A stretch of DNA of 64,000 bases from Verrucomicrobiota bacterium (GTDB taxonomy: Bacteria; Verrucomicrobiota; Verrucomicrobiia; Limisphaerales; J093). The position numbers were made by a program, and so were the translations under genes. Where the stretch lies: NCBI GenBank assembly GCA_016716505.1, contig JADJWF010000002.1:620001-684000 (forward strand), read 5' to 3'. Of this stretch, positions 17,844 to 26,813 are shown one piece after another (within the stretch, counting starts at the first letter, position 1; every line of letters begins with the position of its first letter). The notes beneath the pieces are model-generated. The model was not told the DNA's origin and did no database searches. It saw nothing but the letters and a program-made list of their open reading frames with translations.

Positions 17844-19007
17844 TCAGGCCCTGGCCCGAATCGTATTCCGCCGCCCTGACCGATGGGCGCCGATGATGGC
17901 GACCAGAGTCTGCTGAAGGAGCAGTTGTTCGTCCAGACCGCTGGAGACCAATTGCACGTTGCCGACCAGCAGCCGCTCCAGCGCCGCGACCAGTTCTTCG
18001 CGCGAGTAGTTGGCCGCCTGCGGCAGCGCCTTGAACAGGATGTAGGCGTTGATGGCGGCCGGGTTGTATCGCTTGTCTTCGGGCAACTGCTCCTTCGGGA
18101 GGCGCTCGAGCTGGGACTTGAACCGCTGGTAATCGCCGACTGGTTGCACCAGTCCTCGCCCGATCAGCTCCTTCAGGAGGAGTAGCTGTCGCACTTTTCC
18201 AATCAGGCCATACAGCACGCCAATGCTCGACTTGTCGCGGTCCACGCGGTTGCGGATGGCCCAGAACTCCTCGTCCAACCGGCGCAGGGCACGTGGCAGA
18301 TCACGATCCCCCAGCGCTTCCGCCAGCCCAAACGACCGGGTCTGCTTGTGCCGCGACGTCAACAGCGCCACGTCCCCGACCGTAATCTCCGGCCGCTCGG
18401 CGGCATACAGCGCCAGCTTCTCCACTTCATTGGCCAGCTCGCGCAGATTCGGACCGACGGCGGAGACAAACTCGTTCATCGCCTCGTCGCTCATCCGCTT
18501 GTCCCGCGCCCGCAGTTGGTCCCGGACAAACAACTCGGCCTGTGCAACCCAGTCCTTGTCCGAAACACTGAGGGGCTCGTAGGTTTCGACTGCGGCGATT
18601 TTCTCGAGCGCCTTCAGGAAGGCCTTCCGCCGGTCCACCTTGCCGGCACTGATCAACACCCGGAGCTTCTCGCCCGGCAACCGTCTCAGATCTTCGAGTA
18701 CGCCCGCGAGGCGCTCGGTCACCGCCCGGCTGCTCGATACCCTGTCCTCGGCCAGAAAGTTGCAGTCCCGGAACCAGACCAGCTTGGAGCTGCCGAAAAA
18801 CGGCAAAGTCTGAAGCGCCTCGGTCAGCCGACTCATGCTGCGCCCGGCCTCGTCCGAGTTGGAAGCGCTGGCATCCACGATCTCCACGTCGGCATCCGGT
18901 GCCGCGCGACGCCAGCCCTCGAACACCGCCCGCGCCCGCTCCTTGACCGTAAAATCATCCTCGCCGCAAATCAGCACCAAGGGCGCGGTGGAGACGGCGG
19001 AGGGCAT
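17844..19007 (-). CDS. holA: DNA polymerase III delta subunit
   Basis: 387 residues. HolA opens the sliding clamp within the clamp loader. It begins with LVLICGEDDFTVKERARAVF, matching the N-terminal pattern of the family, and continues with ALQTLPFFGSSKLVWFRDCNFL and EKLRVLISAGKVDRRKAFLKAL. The middle has FVSAVGPNLRELANEVEKLALY followed by LLTSRHKQTRSFGLAEALGD, the lid and collar region. Length and order match HolA, which diverges strongly outside gamma-proteobacteria. It starts 42 bases after the nuclease gene stop. Confidence 0.9.
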   Translation of the reverse strand: MPSAVSTAPLVLICGEDDFTVKERARAVFEGWRRAAPDADVEIVDASASNSDEAGRSMSRLTEALQTLPFFGSSKLVWFRDCNFLAEDRVSSSRAVTERLAGVLEDLRRLPGEKLRVLISAGKVDRRKAFLKALEKIAAVETYEPLSVSDKDWVAQAELFVRDQLRARDKRMSDEAMNEFVSAVGPNLRELANEVEKLALYAAERPEITVGDVALLTSRHKQTRSFGLAEALGDRDLPRALRRLDEEFWAIRNRVDRDKSSIGVLYGLIGKVRQLLLLKELIGRGLVQPVGDYQRFKSQLERLPKEQLPEDKRYNPAAINAYILFKALPQAANYSREELVAALERLLVGNVQLVSSGLDEQLLLQQTLVAIIGAHRSGRRNTIRARA

Positions 19008-19049
19008 GGGCTAGTGGGGGGGGGACAGCCAGCGCGGCGATTGCCACGC

Positions 19050-19508
19050 TTACGCCTGCTCCGCATCCGAACTGGATTCACTGAGGCGCGTCAGCGCCTC
19101 GGACATGTCCTCGACCTGATCAAACAGCCGCCGGGTCACGTAGATCGGCTTCTTCTGCGCAATGGCCAGCGCGATCGAGTCGCTCGGCCGGGCGTCCACC
19201 TCCAGCAGTTTCCGCCCCAGCTCGTTCTCCTGCTGAAGAATGATCCGGGCGTAGTACGTCGCGTTGCGCAGTTCGGTGATCACGACGCGTTCCACGGTCA
19301 CGCCCAACCCCTGCAGGATCATCAGCAGCAGATCGTGGGTGAGCGGGCGCTCCTTGGTCTCGCTGCGCATGAAGTTGCTGATCACCATGCCCACGTTGTG
19401 GTCCACCTGGATCACGAACACTTTCTCGTCGTTGCCCACGAAGATCGCGCATCCGTTGTTCACCGGCAGCAGGCCGCGGATCTCCACTTGCACGACATCG
19501 TTCTTCAT
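19050..19508 (-). CDS. Bifunctional nuclease family protein (DUF151/BFN)
   Basis: 152 residues. Family landmarks are AIFVGNDEKVFVIQVDHNVG, followed by ERPLTHDLLLMILQGLGV, VVITELRNATYYARIIL and DARPSDSIALAIAQKKPIYV. Proteins of this family have been reported to cut both DNA and RNA; the acidic pair in DARPSDS is the likely active site. The C-terminal 25 residues are acidic and variable. It is cytosolic and lies just upstream of holA in the same direction, which suggests a shared transcript. Confidence 0.9.
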   Translation of the reverse strand: MKNDVVQVEIRGLLPVNNGCAIFVGNDEKVFVIQVDHNVGMVISNFMRSETKERPLTHDLLLMILQGLGVTVERVVITELRNATYYARIILQQENELGRKLLEVDARPSDSIALAIAQKKPIYVTRRLFDQVEDMSEALTRLSESSSDAEQA

Positions 19509-19991
19509 GCCCCAAGTCTAGGGTTTGGGCGGGCGAAACACAAGTTGCTGGGAACCCACCCGCGCGCCTTGACGCGCCCCACGCCGGACGACGCCCCAGC
19601 AGGGAACGCTGCGCCAACCGCAGTTACACACTTCGGGGGAGGTGGGAGATTCTTCGGTTCTTCACGGAATTCCGGAGGCGGAAAATGGAGATCAGCGGCG
19701 AGCCGGGCCGTCTGGCCGTGAGAAAAGGGAACGGAGGGCCGACCAGCCGCCACCAGATTGACCCGAACTGACCTTGCCGGTCTGCCCGAGAATGGGAGCT
19801 GCGGTCAGTCCGGCACGGCCGGGCGATGGCCCGTGGACCCGCAGCCACTTGAGGGAGGTCGGGCTGGAGTTGGCGCCCTGCCCGCCTTGATCTGCGGTCC
19901 CCCAAATCACGTGGCCGAACACGACCACACGTCGCGCTCCCGCCATTTTCTAACTGAAATTCCCCCCGTCCGTTCGTAGCTTCCCGGCCTG
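19509..19991. other. Intergenic region before ribBA with no supported gene
   Basis: A 483-base gap lies between divergent genes. Short frames on both strands read as Arg/Gly/Pro-rich text with no recognisable pattern. I looked for an FMN riboswitch because ribBA follows, but the paired conserved elements are missing. It probably carries two promoters. Confidence 0.5.
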
Positions 19992-21191
19992 ATGAGGCCG
20001 ATGTTCGACGGCATAGACGCGCTGGTGGCCGACATCCGCGCGGGCCGGATGGTGATTCTGGTGGACGACGCCGACCGCGAAAACGAGGGCGACCTCGTGA
20101 TGGCGGCCGATCACGTCACGCCGGAGGCCATCAATTTCATGGCCCGGTTCGGGCGGGGGTTGATCTGCGTGCCGACGACCTCCGAGCGCCTGCAGCAACT
20201 GGGCATCGAGCGGATGGTTTCCCACAACCGCGAGAGCTTCAAAACAGACTTCCAAGTCAGCGTGGACGCGGCCACCGGCATCACCACCGGGATCAGCGCC
20301 GCCGACCGGGCCCGCACCATCCAGGTGATGGCCGACCCCGCGGCCACGCCGTCCGACCTCGTTCAACCGGGCCACGTCTTTCCTTTGCGGGCCAAACAGG
20401 GCGGCGTGCTGCAGCGCGCCGGACACACGGAGGCGGCGGTGGACCTTGCCACGCTCGCCGGCTGCCGGCCGATGGCCGTGATTTGCGAGATCATGAGCGA
20501 CGACGGGACCATGGCGCGGTTGCCGGAACTGCGTCGCTTCGCCCGCAAGCACCGCCTGAAGCTCGGCACCATCGAGGATCTCATCAAATACCGCCGGGCC
20601 AGCGAGCGTCTGGTGGAGCGCGTGGAAACCATTCATCTGCCCACGGACTACGGCGATTTCCTGCTGCATCTCTACCGGTCGAAACTCGACGGCCAGCATC
20701 ACCTCGCACTCGTCTGCGGCGAGGTGGCCGGCCGGAAGAACGTCCTTGTGCGCGTCCACAGCGAATGCCTAACCGGCGACGTCTTCGGCTCGAAGCGGTG
20801 CGACTGCGGCCCGCAACTGCATCAAGCCATGAAGATGGTCGCCCGCGAGGGTGCCGGCGTGATCGTGTACATGCGCCAGGAGGGCCGGGGGATTGGCCTC
20901 GGTCCGAAGATCCAGGCGTACAAACTGCAAGAGCGCGGCCTCGACACGGTGGAGGCCAATCTGAAGCTGGGCTACGGCATGGACCTGCGCGAGTACGGCC
21001 TGGGCGCGCAAATCCTCGCCGACCTCGGGCTCAAAACCATTCGTCTGCTGACCAACAATCCGAAGAAGCTGGTGGGGCTCGAAGGCTACGGTCTGGAGAT
21101 CGTTGAGCAGGTCCCCATCCGGGTCGCCCCCAACCCGCACAACGCAAAGTATCTAAAGACCAAGAAGGAAAAGATGGGGCATCTGATCTGA
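19992..21191 (+). CDS. ribBA: Bifunctional 3,4-dihydroxy-2-butanone-4-phosphate synthase / GTP cyclohydrolase II
   Basis: 399 residues in two domains that supply both precursors of riboflavin. RibB (about 1-205) has VDDADRENEGDLVMAADHVT, DFQVSVDAATGITTGISAADRA and RAGHTEAAVDL, with the acidic metal site intact. RibA (about 210-399) has RVHSECLTGDVFGSKRCDCG, whose three cysteines bind zinc, then YMRQEGRGIGLG, GYGMDLREYGLGAQIL and RLLTNNPKK. Both active sites look complete. ribH follows 67 bases downstream. Confidence 0.97.
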   Translation: MRPMFDGIDALVADIRAGRMVILVDDADRENEGDLVMAADHVTPEAINFMARFGRGLICVPTTSERLQQLGIERMVSHNRESFKTDFQVSVDAATGITTGISAADRARTIQVMADPAATPSDLVQPGHVFPLRAKQGGVLQRAGHTEAAVDLATLAGCRPMAVICEIMSDDGTMARLPELRRFARKHRLKLGTIEDLIKYRRASERLVERVETIHLPTDYGDFLLHLYRSKLDGQHHLALVCGEVAGRKNVLVRVHSECLTGDVFGSKRCDCGPQLHQAMKMVAREGAGVIVYMRQEGRGIGLGPKIQAYKLQERGLDTVEANLKLGYGMDLREYGLGAQILADLGLKTIRLLTNNPKKLVGLEGYGLEIVEQVPIRVAPNPHNAKYLKTKKEKMGHLI

Positions 21192-21258
21192 AGCGCGCCG
21201 GATGGCTGCCGGATGGCCGCGCCCCCTGCACGAAACGAAATACCCTCCCCCGACTCCC

Positions 21259-21759
21259 ATGCTGCAACCCGTTACCCGCCACCCACGCCGGGCGTCCGGC
21301 GGACGATTCGCCATCGTGGCTTCCGAGTACAACGGCCGCTATGTCGGCGCGATGCTCCGGGCCGCCCGGGCCGAACTCCTCGCCGCCGAGGTCGCGGAGT
21401 TGAAGATCATCCGCGTGCCGGGGGCGTTCGAAATTCCCGCCGTGGCCGCACGACTGGCCCGGCTGACTTCGCCCGGCTTCGACGCGATCATCTGTCTGGG
21501 CGTGATCCTTCGCGGCCAGACCACGCACGCGGAGCATATCGGCACCGGTGTAACCAACGCGTTGATCCAGCTTCAGGTGGAGACCGGGAAACCCCTGATT
21601 CACGAAGTGTTGTTGCTGGAGAATGAAGAACAGGCCCGGGCGCGCTGCCTCAGCAAGGAACACAATCGCGGCGCGGAGGCGGCGCAGACTGCGTTGGCCA
21701 TGGCGGCCGTGATGCGCCGCCTGCCACGGGAGCCGAGCGACAACGAAGTGCCCTTCTGA
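21259..21759 (+). CDS. ribH: 6,7-dimethyl-8-ribityllumazine synthase
   Basis: 166 residues from ATG reading MLQPVTRHPR; an upstream ATG would add 19 unconserved residues. RibH condenses the products of the two RibBA branches. Key pieces are FAIVASEYN (start of the core), IRVPGAFEIPAVAARLA, LGVILRGQTTHAEHIG with the catalytic His in TTH, and SKEHNRGAEAAQTALAM. The family's NxGxEAA pattern reads N-R-G-A-E-A-A. The 15-residue N-terminal extension is typical. It forms a riboflavin unit with ribBA; riboflavin synthase (ribE) is not in view. Confidence 0.95.
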   Translation: MLQPVTRHPRRASGGRFAIVASEYNGRYVGAMLRAARAELLAAEVAELKIIRVPGAFEIPAVAARLARLTSPGFDAIICLGVILRGQTTHAEHIGTGVTNALIQLQVETGKPLIHEVLLLENEEQARARCLSKEHNRGAEAAQTALAMAAVMRRLPREPSDNEVPF

Positions 21760-21761
21760 CC

Positions 21762-22295
21762 ATGCCCGACGGCCACGCCCATGCCATCCGCCCGGCCACG
21801 CGGGACGATGTGCCGGCGATCCTCGCCATTTACAACCACGCTGTTCTCCACACCACCGCAACGTACGATTACGAACCGCGCACGCTGGAACAGCGGCTGG
21901 CTTGGTACGAGGAGCATGTTCGCGACGGGCTGCCCGTCTTCGTCGCGGTGGACGCGGCGGGCATCGTGGCTGGTTGGAGCTCGTTGAGCCGCTACCACGC
22001 CAAGCCGGGGTATCAGTTCACAGCGGAGAACTCCGTGTATGTGGCGGAGGCACATCGCGGACAGGGGCTGGGCGCCCGGCTCCTGGCGCCGCTGATCGAA
22101 GCCGCGCAGCGGCGGGGGCTGCGCGCGATCATCGCCGTGATTGACTCCGGCAACGAAGCCAGCTTGCGGCTTCATGCCCGCTTTGGTTTTGAACAAGTCG
22201 GATACTTCCGACAGATCGGTTACAAGTTCGGTCGCTGGCTGGACGTGGTGTACTTGGAGCGTCTGCTCGAGCCTTCCGCCAGCCCCGCCGGCTGA
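21762..22295 (+). CDS. GNAT N-acetyltransferase (phosphinothricin acetyltransferase-like)
   Basis: 177 residues. The N-terminus IRPATRDDVPAILAIYNHAV and the acetyl-CoA motif VYVAEAHRGQGLGARLLAPL (R/Q-x-x-G-x-G/A) mark the GNAT fold. The C-terminal part has SLRLHARFGFEQVGYFRQIG followed by WLDVVYLER, the layout of the Pat/YncA subgroup that acetylates amino groups of small molecules such as phosphinothricin or methionine sulfone. The true substrate is unknown. It starts 2 bases after the ribH stop, so it is probably translated with the riboflavin genes, though no functional link is known. Confidence 0.9.
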   Translation: MPDGHAHAIRPATRDDVPAILAIYNHAVLHTTATYDYEPRTLEQRLAWYEEHVRDGLPVFVAVDAAGIVAGWSSLSRYHAKPGYQFTAENSVYVAEAHRGQGLGARLLAPLIEAAQRRGLRAIIAVIDSGNEASLRLHARFGFEQVGYFRQIGYKFGRWLDVVYLERLLEPSASPAG

Positions 22296-22301
22296 CGCGC
22301 C

Positions 22302-23075
22302 TCACCAGTTCTTCCACGGCGCGCGGCCGCTGTCCCAGAGCTGGTTCAGGTCCTGCCACTCGCGGAACGTGTCCATGCACTGCCAGAAGTCGAGATGCGC
22401 AAAAGCCTCGACCTGTCCTTCGCCGGACAACCGTTTGAGCGGCTCCTGTTCCAAGATCGAACCGTCGCCTTCCAGGTATTCGCCGATGCGCCGATGCAGC
22501 ACGAAAAAGCCGCCGTTGATGAACTGGAGTTGCTGCTTGGGCTTCTCCTTGAACCCCACCACGGACGTACCGGCCAGGGTCAGATCGCCGAAGCGGCCCG
22601 GCGGCTTCACGGCGGTCAAGGTGACAATCTTGCCGTGGCGCTGGTGAAAAGCGATGGACGCGTTGATGTCGCTGTTGGTCAATCCATCACCGTAGGTGAA
22701 CAGGAAGTTGTCCTCGCGCACGTGGGCGAGGGCGCGCTTCAGGCGGCCGCCGGTTTGGGTGTTCAGACCCGTATCCAGCAGGGTGACCGTCCAGTCCTCC
22801 TCGTCGTGGTGGTTGTGATAGATGATCTTGGGCTGGCGGCCGAGACGCAGGGTGACATCACTCGTGTTCCACAGGTAGTTGCGAAAGTAATCCTTGATCA
22901 TCTCGCCCTTGTAGCCCAGGCAGAGGATGAAGTCCTTGTGCCCGTGACTGGCGTAGAGCTTCATGATGTGCCAGAGAATCGGCCGGCCGCCGATGGGCAC
23001 CATTGGTTTGGGGCGATACTCCGTTTCCTCGCGCAAACGGGTCCCCTGACCACCGCAAAGAATCACCACCTGCAT
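22302..23075 (-). CDS. rfbF: Glucose-1-phosphate cytidylyltransferase-like nucleotidyltransferase
   Basis: 257 residues from ATG reading MQVVILCGGQGTRLREE. It keeps the pyrophosphorylase signature GGQGTRL, then YRPKPMVPIGGRPILWHIMK, FTYGDGLTNSDINA and AVKPPGRFG. This set matches RfbF, which makes CDP-glucose from CTP and glucose 1-phosphate for 3,6-dideoxyhexose branches of O-antigen. No CDP-glucose dehydratase (rfbG) or glycosyltransferases are adjacent. A related specificity is therefore possible. It converges on the GNAT gene with 6 bases between. Confidence 0.87.
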   Translation of the reverse strand: MQVVILCGGQGTRLREETEYRPKPMVPIGGRPILWHIMKLYASHGHKDFILCLGYKGEMIKDYFRNYLWNTSDVTLRLGRQPKIIYHNHHDEEDWTVTLLDTGLNTQTGGRLKRALAHVREDNFLFTYGDGLTNSDINASIAFHQRHGKIVTLTAVKPPGRFGDLTLAGTSVVGFKEKPKQQLQFINGGFFVLHRRIGEYLEGDGSILEQEPLKRLSGEGQVEAFAHLDFWQCMDTFREWQDLNQLWDSGRAPWKNW

Positions 23076-23148
23076 AACGGTTTGGGTTCCGAGTTTCGCG
23101 ACACTGTGGCGAACGACCGAATCGGGTGTCAACGGCGCTCCCGTCCGA

Positions 23149-25056
23149 TCACAACGAGAGCAGGTACTCGATCAGGTCGGCAATCTGGTCCGCGGTCAGG
23201 TCGGAGGTCCGGCCGTGTTGATCGGCCGGATTCCGCGTCGTCAGCACCTCCCTCAGCGTCGCCGCCGAGCCGTCGTGCAGGTACGGTGCGGTGCGCCACA
23301 ACTCGACCAGCGTCGGCGTGTCAAAGCGGTCGTCCGGCCGGTCGAATGGTCCGCGAGTGCCAACGTCGTGGGACTCAAGGTCCGTGAACAGCGGCGCCGG
23401 GTGGCAGGCGGCGCAGTTGGCGCGCTGGAAGATTTCCCGGCCGCGCACCGCCGCCGCCGAAAGTTCCCCCTCAACCAACTGCGGGCTGGGCACGGGCTCG
23501 AGGGCCTTGAGATACTCATCCATTGCCTCCGCCACCGCCTCCGGCTGGACCGTGAAGAGGATGTGGCGCAGGCCGGCGCGCACCGCCATCTCGGCCGTCT
23601 CGCGCACCCCGATGCTCATGGCTGGCGGGGTCCGGTGCGACAGCAGCAGGCTCTTGTTGTTTTTCGGATTGCCGATGCCGTCGTTGAGCAGGTCCCAGTT
23701 CAGCGCGTCCACCCGACCATCACCCGGATGGCAGGACGCGCAGCTCTGCCAGCCTTGAAAACAAATCGTGGCATCATGGAAATAGACCTCGCCGCGGCGA
23801 ACGATGCTCATCGCAGGTCGCGGCCCCAAGGGCACCGATTCCCACCTCGGATGCGCGGCTGCGACGTCCACGGTGGCCAGCGTGTCGGAGAAATAGTTGG
23901 CCACCCAGGCGCGCGACCCGATCATCACGACCGCGCGCGGTCCGCGGTCGGCTGGCGGAAGACCGAAGCGCTGCCGGACGCCGACGAGGAAGGCGAGGTC
24001 GTTGGGAACATCTGCCCGGGTTCGGGAGGCCCCGACGTATTCCGGGCCCGGCCCGGTCGGAGGTGCCGCAGGAACCTTGCCCAGCTTCGCCAGCAGTTCT
24101 GGGAACCGCACCACGCTCAGTTCGTGAGTGCCGGCGTGGGTGACCACCAGCACGCCGCCATCTGCCGACCAGGCGCAGCCCCACGGGTTGGCCGCTCCCC
24201 GGTCGGGGCTGTCGAGCAGCACCGTGTTCACGATCTCCAGCCGACCGAGGTGGAGGATCGTCTTCGCGTTGGAGTTCATCCAGCCGCGCTCAAGCTGCGT
24301 GGTGGGCAGGTGGTGTCGCCCCAGCAGATGGGTCACCACCGCGTGCTGCCCGTCCGGCGAAATCCGCAAGTCTTGGAGGACCCCGCTGCCATTCGGCAAA
24401 AGCAATTCCTTCACGACCTCGCCCCGCGTCGTGTCAATGACGCTGATGACGGCGGCAACGTAATCCGCGTCGGCCCGCCCGTCGTGCAGATGGTTGGCCA
24501 CCAGGAGGAAGCGGCCGTCCGGGGTCACGTCGGCGGCAATCGGCTCGCGTCGGACCTTCACACGTCGCCGCTCACGCCCGCTGGCAGTGTCGAGGAAACT
24601 CACGTCGTTATTGAACCGGTTGCACACGTAGAGCGTGTAGTTGTCGGGGCTCAGAACCGGCGCTCCGGCGGTATGGCCCGCGGAGAACTGGTTCAGGATC
24701 GCGTTCTTGGATAAATCCACGACCGCCACCACGCTCCTTGGCCGCGCGCAGGTCACAAACAGGCGCGACCCATCGGCGGCGAGCGCGAGCCCGGTCGGCG
24801 GCGCGGGAAGCGGCACGGAGGCGACCACCGATCGGGAAGCGACATCGAAGCTCAGCAGTCGCTCGCCCGTCGCGCAGGCGATGTACAACCGTGCGCCATC
24901 CGGGCTCGCCACCAGCGCGTTGGGGGAAAGCGGTGGCCCGGCTACCGTCGCGGGCTCTCCGCCTGCCGCCGTCCAGGACGCGACGGCGAGAGCGACGAAA
25001 GACGCGAGGGCAAATCGAGTCCACGCCAGCGCGAGAAGGATGGAGGGAGGCGGCAT
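23149..25056 (-). CDS. Secreted beta-propeller with di-heme cytochrome c / peroxidase-like domain
   Basis: 635 residues from ATG reading MPPPSILLAL, giving a signal peptide cut near ASWTAAGG. About 40-420 has repeated YVTN-like blades (ALVASPDGARLYIACATGE, GLALAADGSRLFVTCARP). About 425-635 is a cytochrome domain with two heme attachment sites, CASCH (439-443) and CAACH (548-552). Between them is NPKNNKSLLLSHRTPPAMS, and after them APYLHDGSAATLREVL, both typical of the bacterial cytochrome c peroxidase/MauG superfamily. It would act in the periplasm as an electron-transfer or oxidising enzyme; the substrate is unknown. No cytochrome maturation genes are nearby. Confidence 0.9.
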   Translation of the reverse strand: MPPPSILLALAWTRFALASFVALAVASWTAAGGEPATVAGPPLSPNALVASPDGARLYIACATGERLLSFDVASRSVVASVPLPAPPTGLALAADGSRLFVTCARPRSVVAVVDLSKNAILNQFSAGHTAGAPVLSPDNYTLYVCNRFNNDVSFLDTASGRERRRVKVRREPIAADVTPDGRFLLVANHLHDGRADADYVAAVISVIDTTRGEVVKELLLPNGSGVLQDLRISPDGQHAVVTHLLGRHHLPTTQLERGWMNSNAKTILHLGRLEIVNTVLLDSPDRGAANPWGCAWSADGGVLVVTHAGTHELSVVRFPELLAKLGKVPAAPPTGPGPEYVGASRTRADVPNDLAFLVGVRQRFGLPPADRGPRAVVMIGSRAWVANYFSDTLATVDVAAAHPRWESVPLGPRPAMSIVRRGEVYFHDATICFQGWQSCASCHPGDGRVDALNWDLLNDGIGNPKNNKSLLLSHRTPPAMSIGVRETAEMAVRAGLRHILFTVQPEAVAEAMDEYLKALEPVPSPQLVEGELSAAAVRGREIFQRANCAACHPAPLFTDLESHDVGTRGPFDRPDDRFDTPTLVELWRTAPYLHDGSAATLREVLTTRNPADQHGRTSDLTADQIADLIEYLLSL

Positions 25057-25193
25057 GACGACCGGAAGTTTGGCCGTACTGCGCGGCACGGACAATCAGA
25101 AAGCCCGCCGCGAATCGTTTGCCCCTCTGGAGGCGGGGTTACGCTACCCGATGGCCTCGCCACCGCTGCGCGGTTCAGGTAGGCTTGGACCCA

Positions 25194-25829
25194 ATGAGCG
25201 CGACGCAGCAGACCGCCCCGGCTGGGGCGGAACCCGGGTCACCCCATCCACCGCCCGCCCGGCTTGGCCTGTTCGGCGGCTCGTTTGATCCGGTCCACCT
25301 GGGGCACCTGCTGGTGGCACAGGCGGCGCAGGAGGAGTTCGGGCTGGATCGCGTTTATTTCATCCCGGCGGCCCAATCGCCTTTCAAGCCCGCCTCGCCG
25401 CCAGCGCCAGCGCCGCAACGGCTACGGTTGCTCCGACTGGCACTGGCCGGTCGGCCGGCTTGGGAAGTGGATGACCGGGAGATCCGCCGCGCCGGGGTTT
25501 CCTTCACCATCGAGACCGCCCGGGAATACGCCGCGCAGCACCCCGGCGCCCGGCTGTTCTACTTGATTGGCGCCGACCACGTGCCCTCGTTGCCCCAATG
25601 GCGCGAAGCCGAAGCCCTGGCCCACTTGGTGGAGTTTCTGGTCATTCCGCGCCCGGGGGAATCGCCGGCGCCGTTGCCGGCTCCGTTCCAACTGCGGACC
25701 CTGCGCGGTTTTCCCCTCGGTGTGTCGTCATCCGAAATCCGCGCCCGCGTGCGCGCGGGGCGCCCCATTGACCTGCTGGTGCCGGGTCCGGTGGCGGAGG
25801 CGATCCGCAATAATCGGCTTTATCTCTGA
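25194..25829 (+). CDS. nadD: Nicotinate-nucleotide adenylyltransferase
   Basis: 211 residues from ATG reading MSATQQTAPAG; longer readings upstream look non-coding. NadD joins ATP to nicotinate mononucleotide on the way to NAD. The nucleotidyltransferase motif is GLFGGSFDPVHLGHLLVAQ (H-x-G-H type), followed by FIPAAQSPFK, FYLIGADHVPSLPQW and the C-terminal SSSEIRARVRAG, which is the ISST/S-x-x-R motif. The first 22 residues are an unconserved Pro/Ala tail. rsfS starts 28 bases after the stop, a common bacterial pair. Confidence 0.95.
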   Translation: MSATQQTAPAGAEPGSPHPPPARLGLFGGSFDPVHLGHLLVAQAAQEEFGLDRVYFIPAAQSPFKPASPPAPAPQRLRLLRLALAGRPAWEVDDREIRRAGVSFTIETAREYAAQHPGARLFYLIGADHVPSLPQWREAEALAHLVEFLVIPRPGESPAPLPAPFQLRTLRGFPLGVSSSEIRARVRAGRPIDLLVPGPVAEAIRNNRLYL

Positions 25830-25857
25830 ACGCGGCTGCCGCAAAATCCCGGCAACG

Positions 25858-26247
25858 ATGGATTCACGAAAGCTCGCCCTCCGATGCCGCGAACTCGCGG
25901 ACGACAAGAAAGCGGAGAACCTCGTCATCCTCGACCTGCGCAAGCTGTCCACCGTGGCCGATTACTTCGTCATTGCGAGCGGCACCAGCGAACCCCATTT
26001 GCGGGCGATCGTGGACGAAATCGAGGAAAAGATTCGCGCCGAGGCGGGGCTCCGGCCGCGCGCCACCGATGGGACGGTGAAAACCAACTGGGTGGTGCTG
26101 GACTACTTTGACGTGGTGGTCCACGTAATGCGCCCGGATGTTCGGGAGTTCTACGATCTCGAGGGCTTGTGGAACGACGCGCCGCGCGTCCGCGGGCGAC
26201 GAACGGCCGCAGCACCCCGCAAGAAGGTCCGCCCAGCCGCCGCCTGA
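25858..26247 (+). CDS. rsfS: Ribosome silencing factor
   Basis: 129 residues. RsfS binds L14 on the large subunit and blocks subunit joining when nutrients are short. Motifs are ENLVILDLRKLSTVADYFVI, ASGTSEPHLRAIVDEIEEK and NWVVLDYFDVVVHVM followed by REFYDLEGLWNDA. These are the family hallmarks. A basic Ala/Arg tail of about 20 residues follows. It is paired with nadD and converges on the PUR gene with 13 bases between. Confidence 0.95.
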   Translation: MDSRKLALRCRELADDKKAENLVILDLRKLSTVADYFVIASGTSEPHLRAIVDEIEEKIRAEAGLRPRATDGTVKTNWVVLDYFDVVVHVMRPDVREFYDLEGLWNDAPRVRGRRTAAAPRKKVRPAAA

Positions 26248-26260
26248 TCGGTCAGGGAAA

Positions 26261-26557
26261 CTACACCGCTGCCGGCGCCGGGCTTTCCTCGCGCGCTCGG
26301 AGGGCGATGGCTTCCAAAGCCTCGCCAAATTCCCTCAAACCCGGTGCGGGAACAATGATGGCGTCACGACGCCCGCCGACATCTTCTGTAATCCGGAGGA
26401 AACGGCCGCGGGAATTCTCGCGCAGCGAAAAGACGAAGACCTTGCGTTCAATCTGAATCTTCTCCGTGTGGAGAATCCGCTCCTCGCTGTGAGGCCGTCC
26501 AGCCAGCGGTGTTCCCGGGTCGGGAGCGCTGGCGTCGCGGTATTCGTGATCGGTCAT
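26261..26557 (-). CDS. PUR-alpha-like nucleic-acid-binding protein (DUF3276)
   Basis: 98 residues. The core ILHTEKIQIERKVFVFSLRE, then NSRGRFLRITEDVGGRRDAI and FGEALEAIALRA, has the beta-beta-beta-beta-alpha layout of a single PUR repeat. Bacterial members bind single-stranded DNA or RNA as dimers and are common in Bacteroidetes, spirochaetes and Verrucomicrobia. The 28-residue N-terminal part is disordered. It is a single-gene unit. Confidence 0.85.
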   Translation of the reverse strand: MTDHEYRDASAPDPGTPLAGRPHSEERILHTEKIQIERKVFVFSLRENSRGRFLRITEDVGGRRDAIIVPAPGLREFGEALEAIALRAREESPAPAAV

Positions 26558-26813
26558 AAGTCGCTCTCGCTTTGGTGACTGGCCAAGGGCCTGAAATTAC
26601 TGGTTTGCCAGAAACTGCGGCTTGTCAAAGGACATTTTGTGATCGCCGCTCTCCGCAATCCCGCGCCGTGCAAGTCGCCACGGCGGCGAAAAAAAACGCG
26701 ACACGAGTCGCGACCACGCTGGTCCAATGATTCGTGAGTTACAAACCGCGGGAATTCTCCCTGACAGCAACGGCAGCGAAGAGTATCAGCGTCGTGCCTG
26801 TCGCTTACCGATC

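Noticed and set aside
19692..19946. Short minus-strand frame starting MAGARRVVVFGHVIW
   Set aside because: Rapidly becomes Gly/Ser/Arg-rich text with no family pattern and no good ribosome site.
19600..19991. FMN riboswitch before ribBA
   Set aside because: The conserved pieces (two GUGAAAUUCC-like arms and the GACCGGCGGU core) are not present; only loose partial similarity around 19660-19720.
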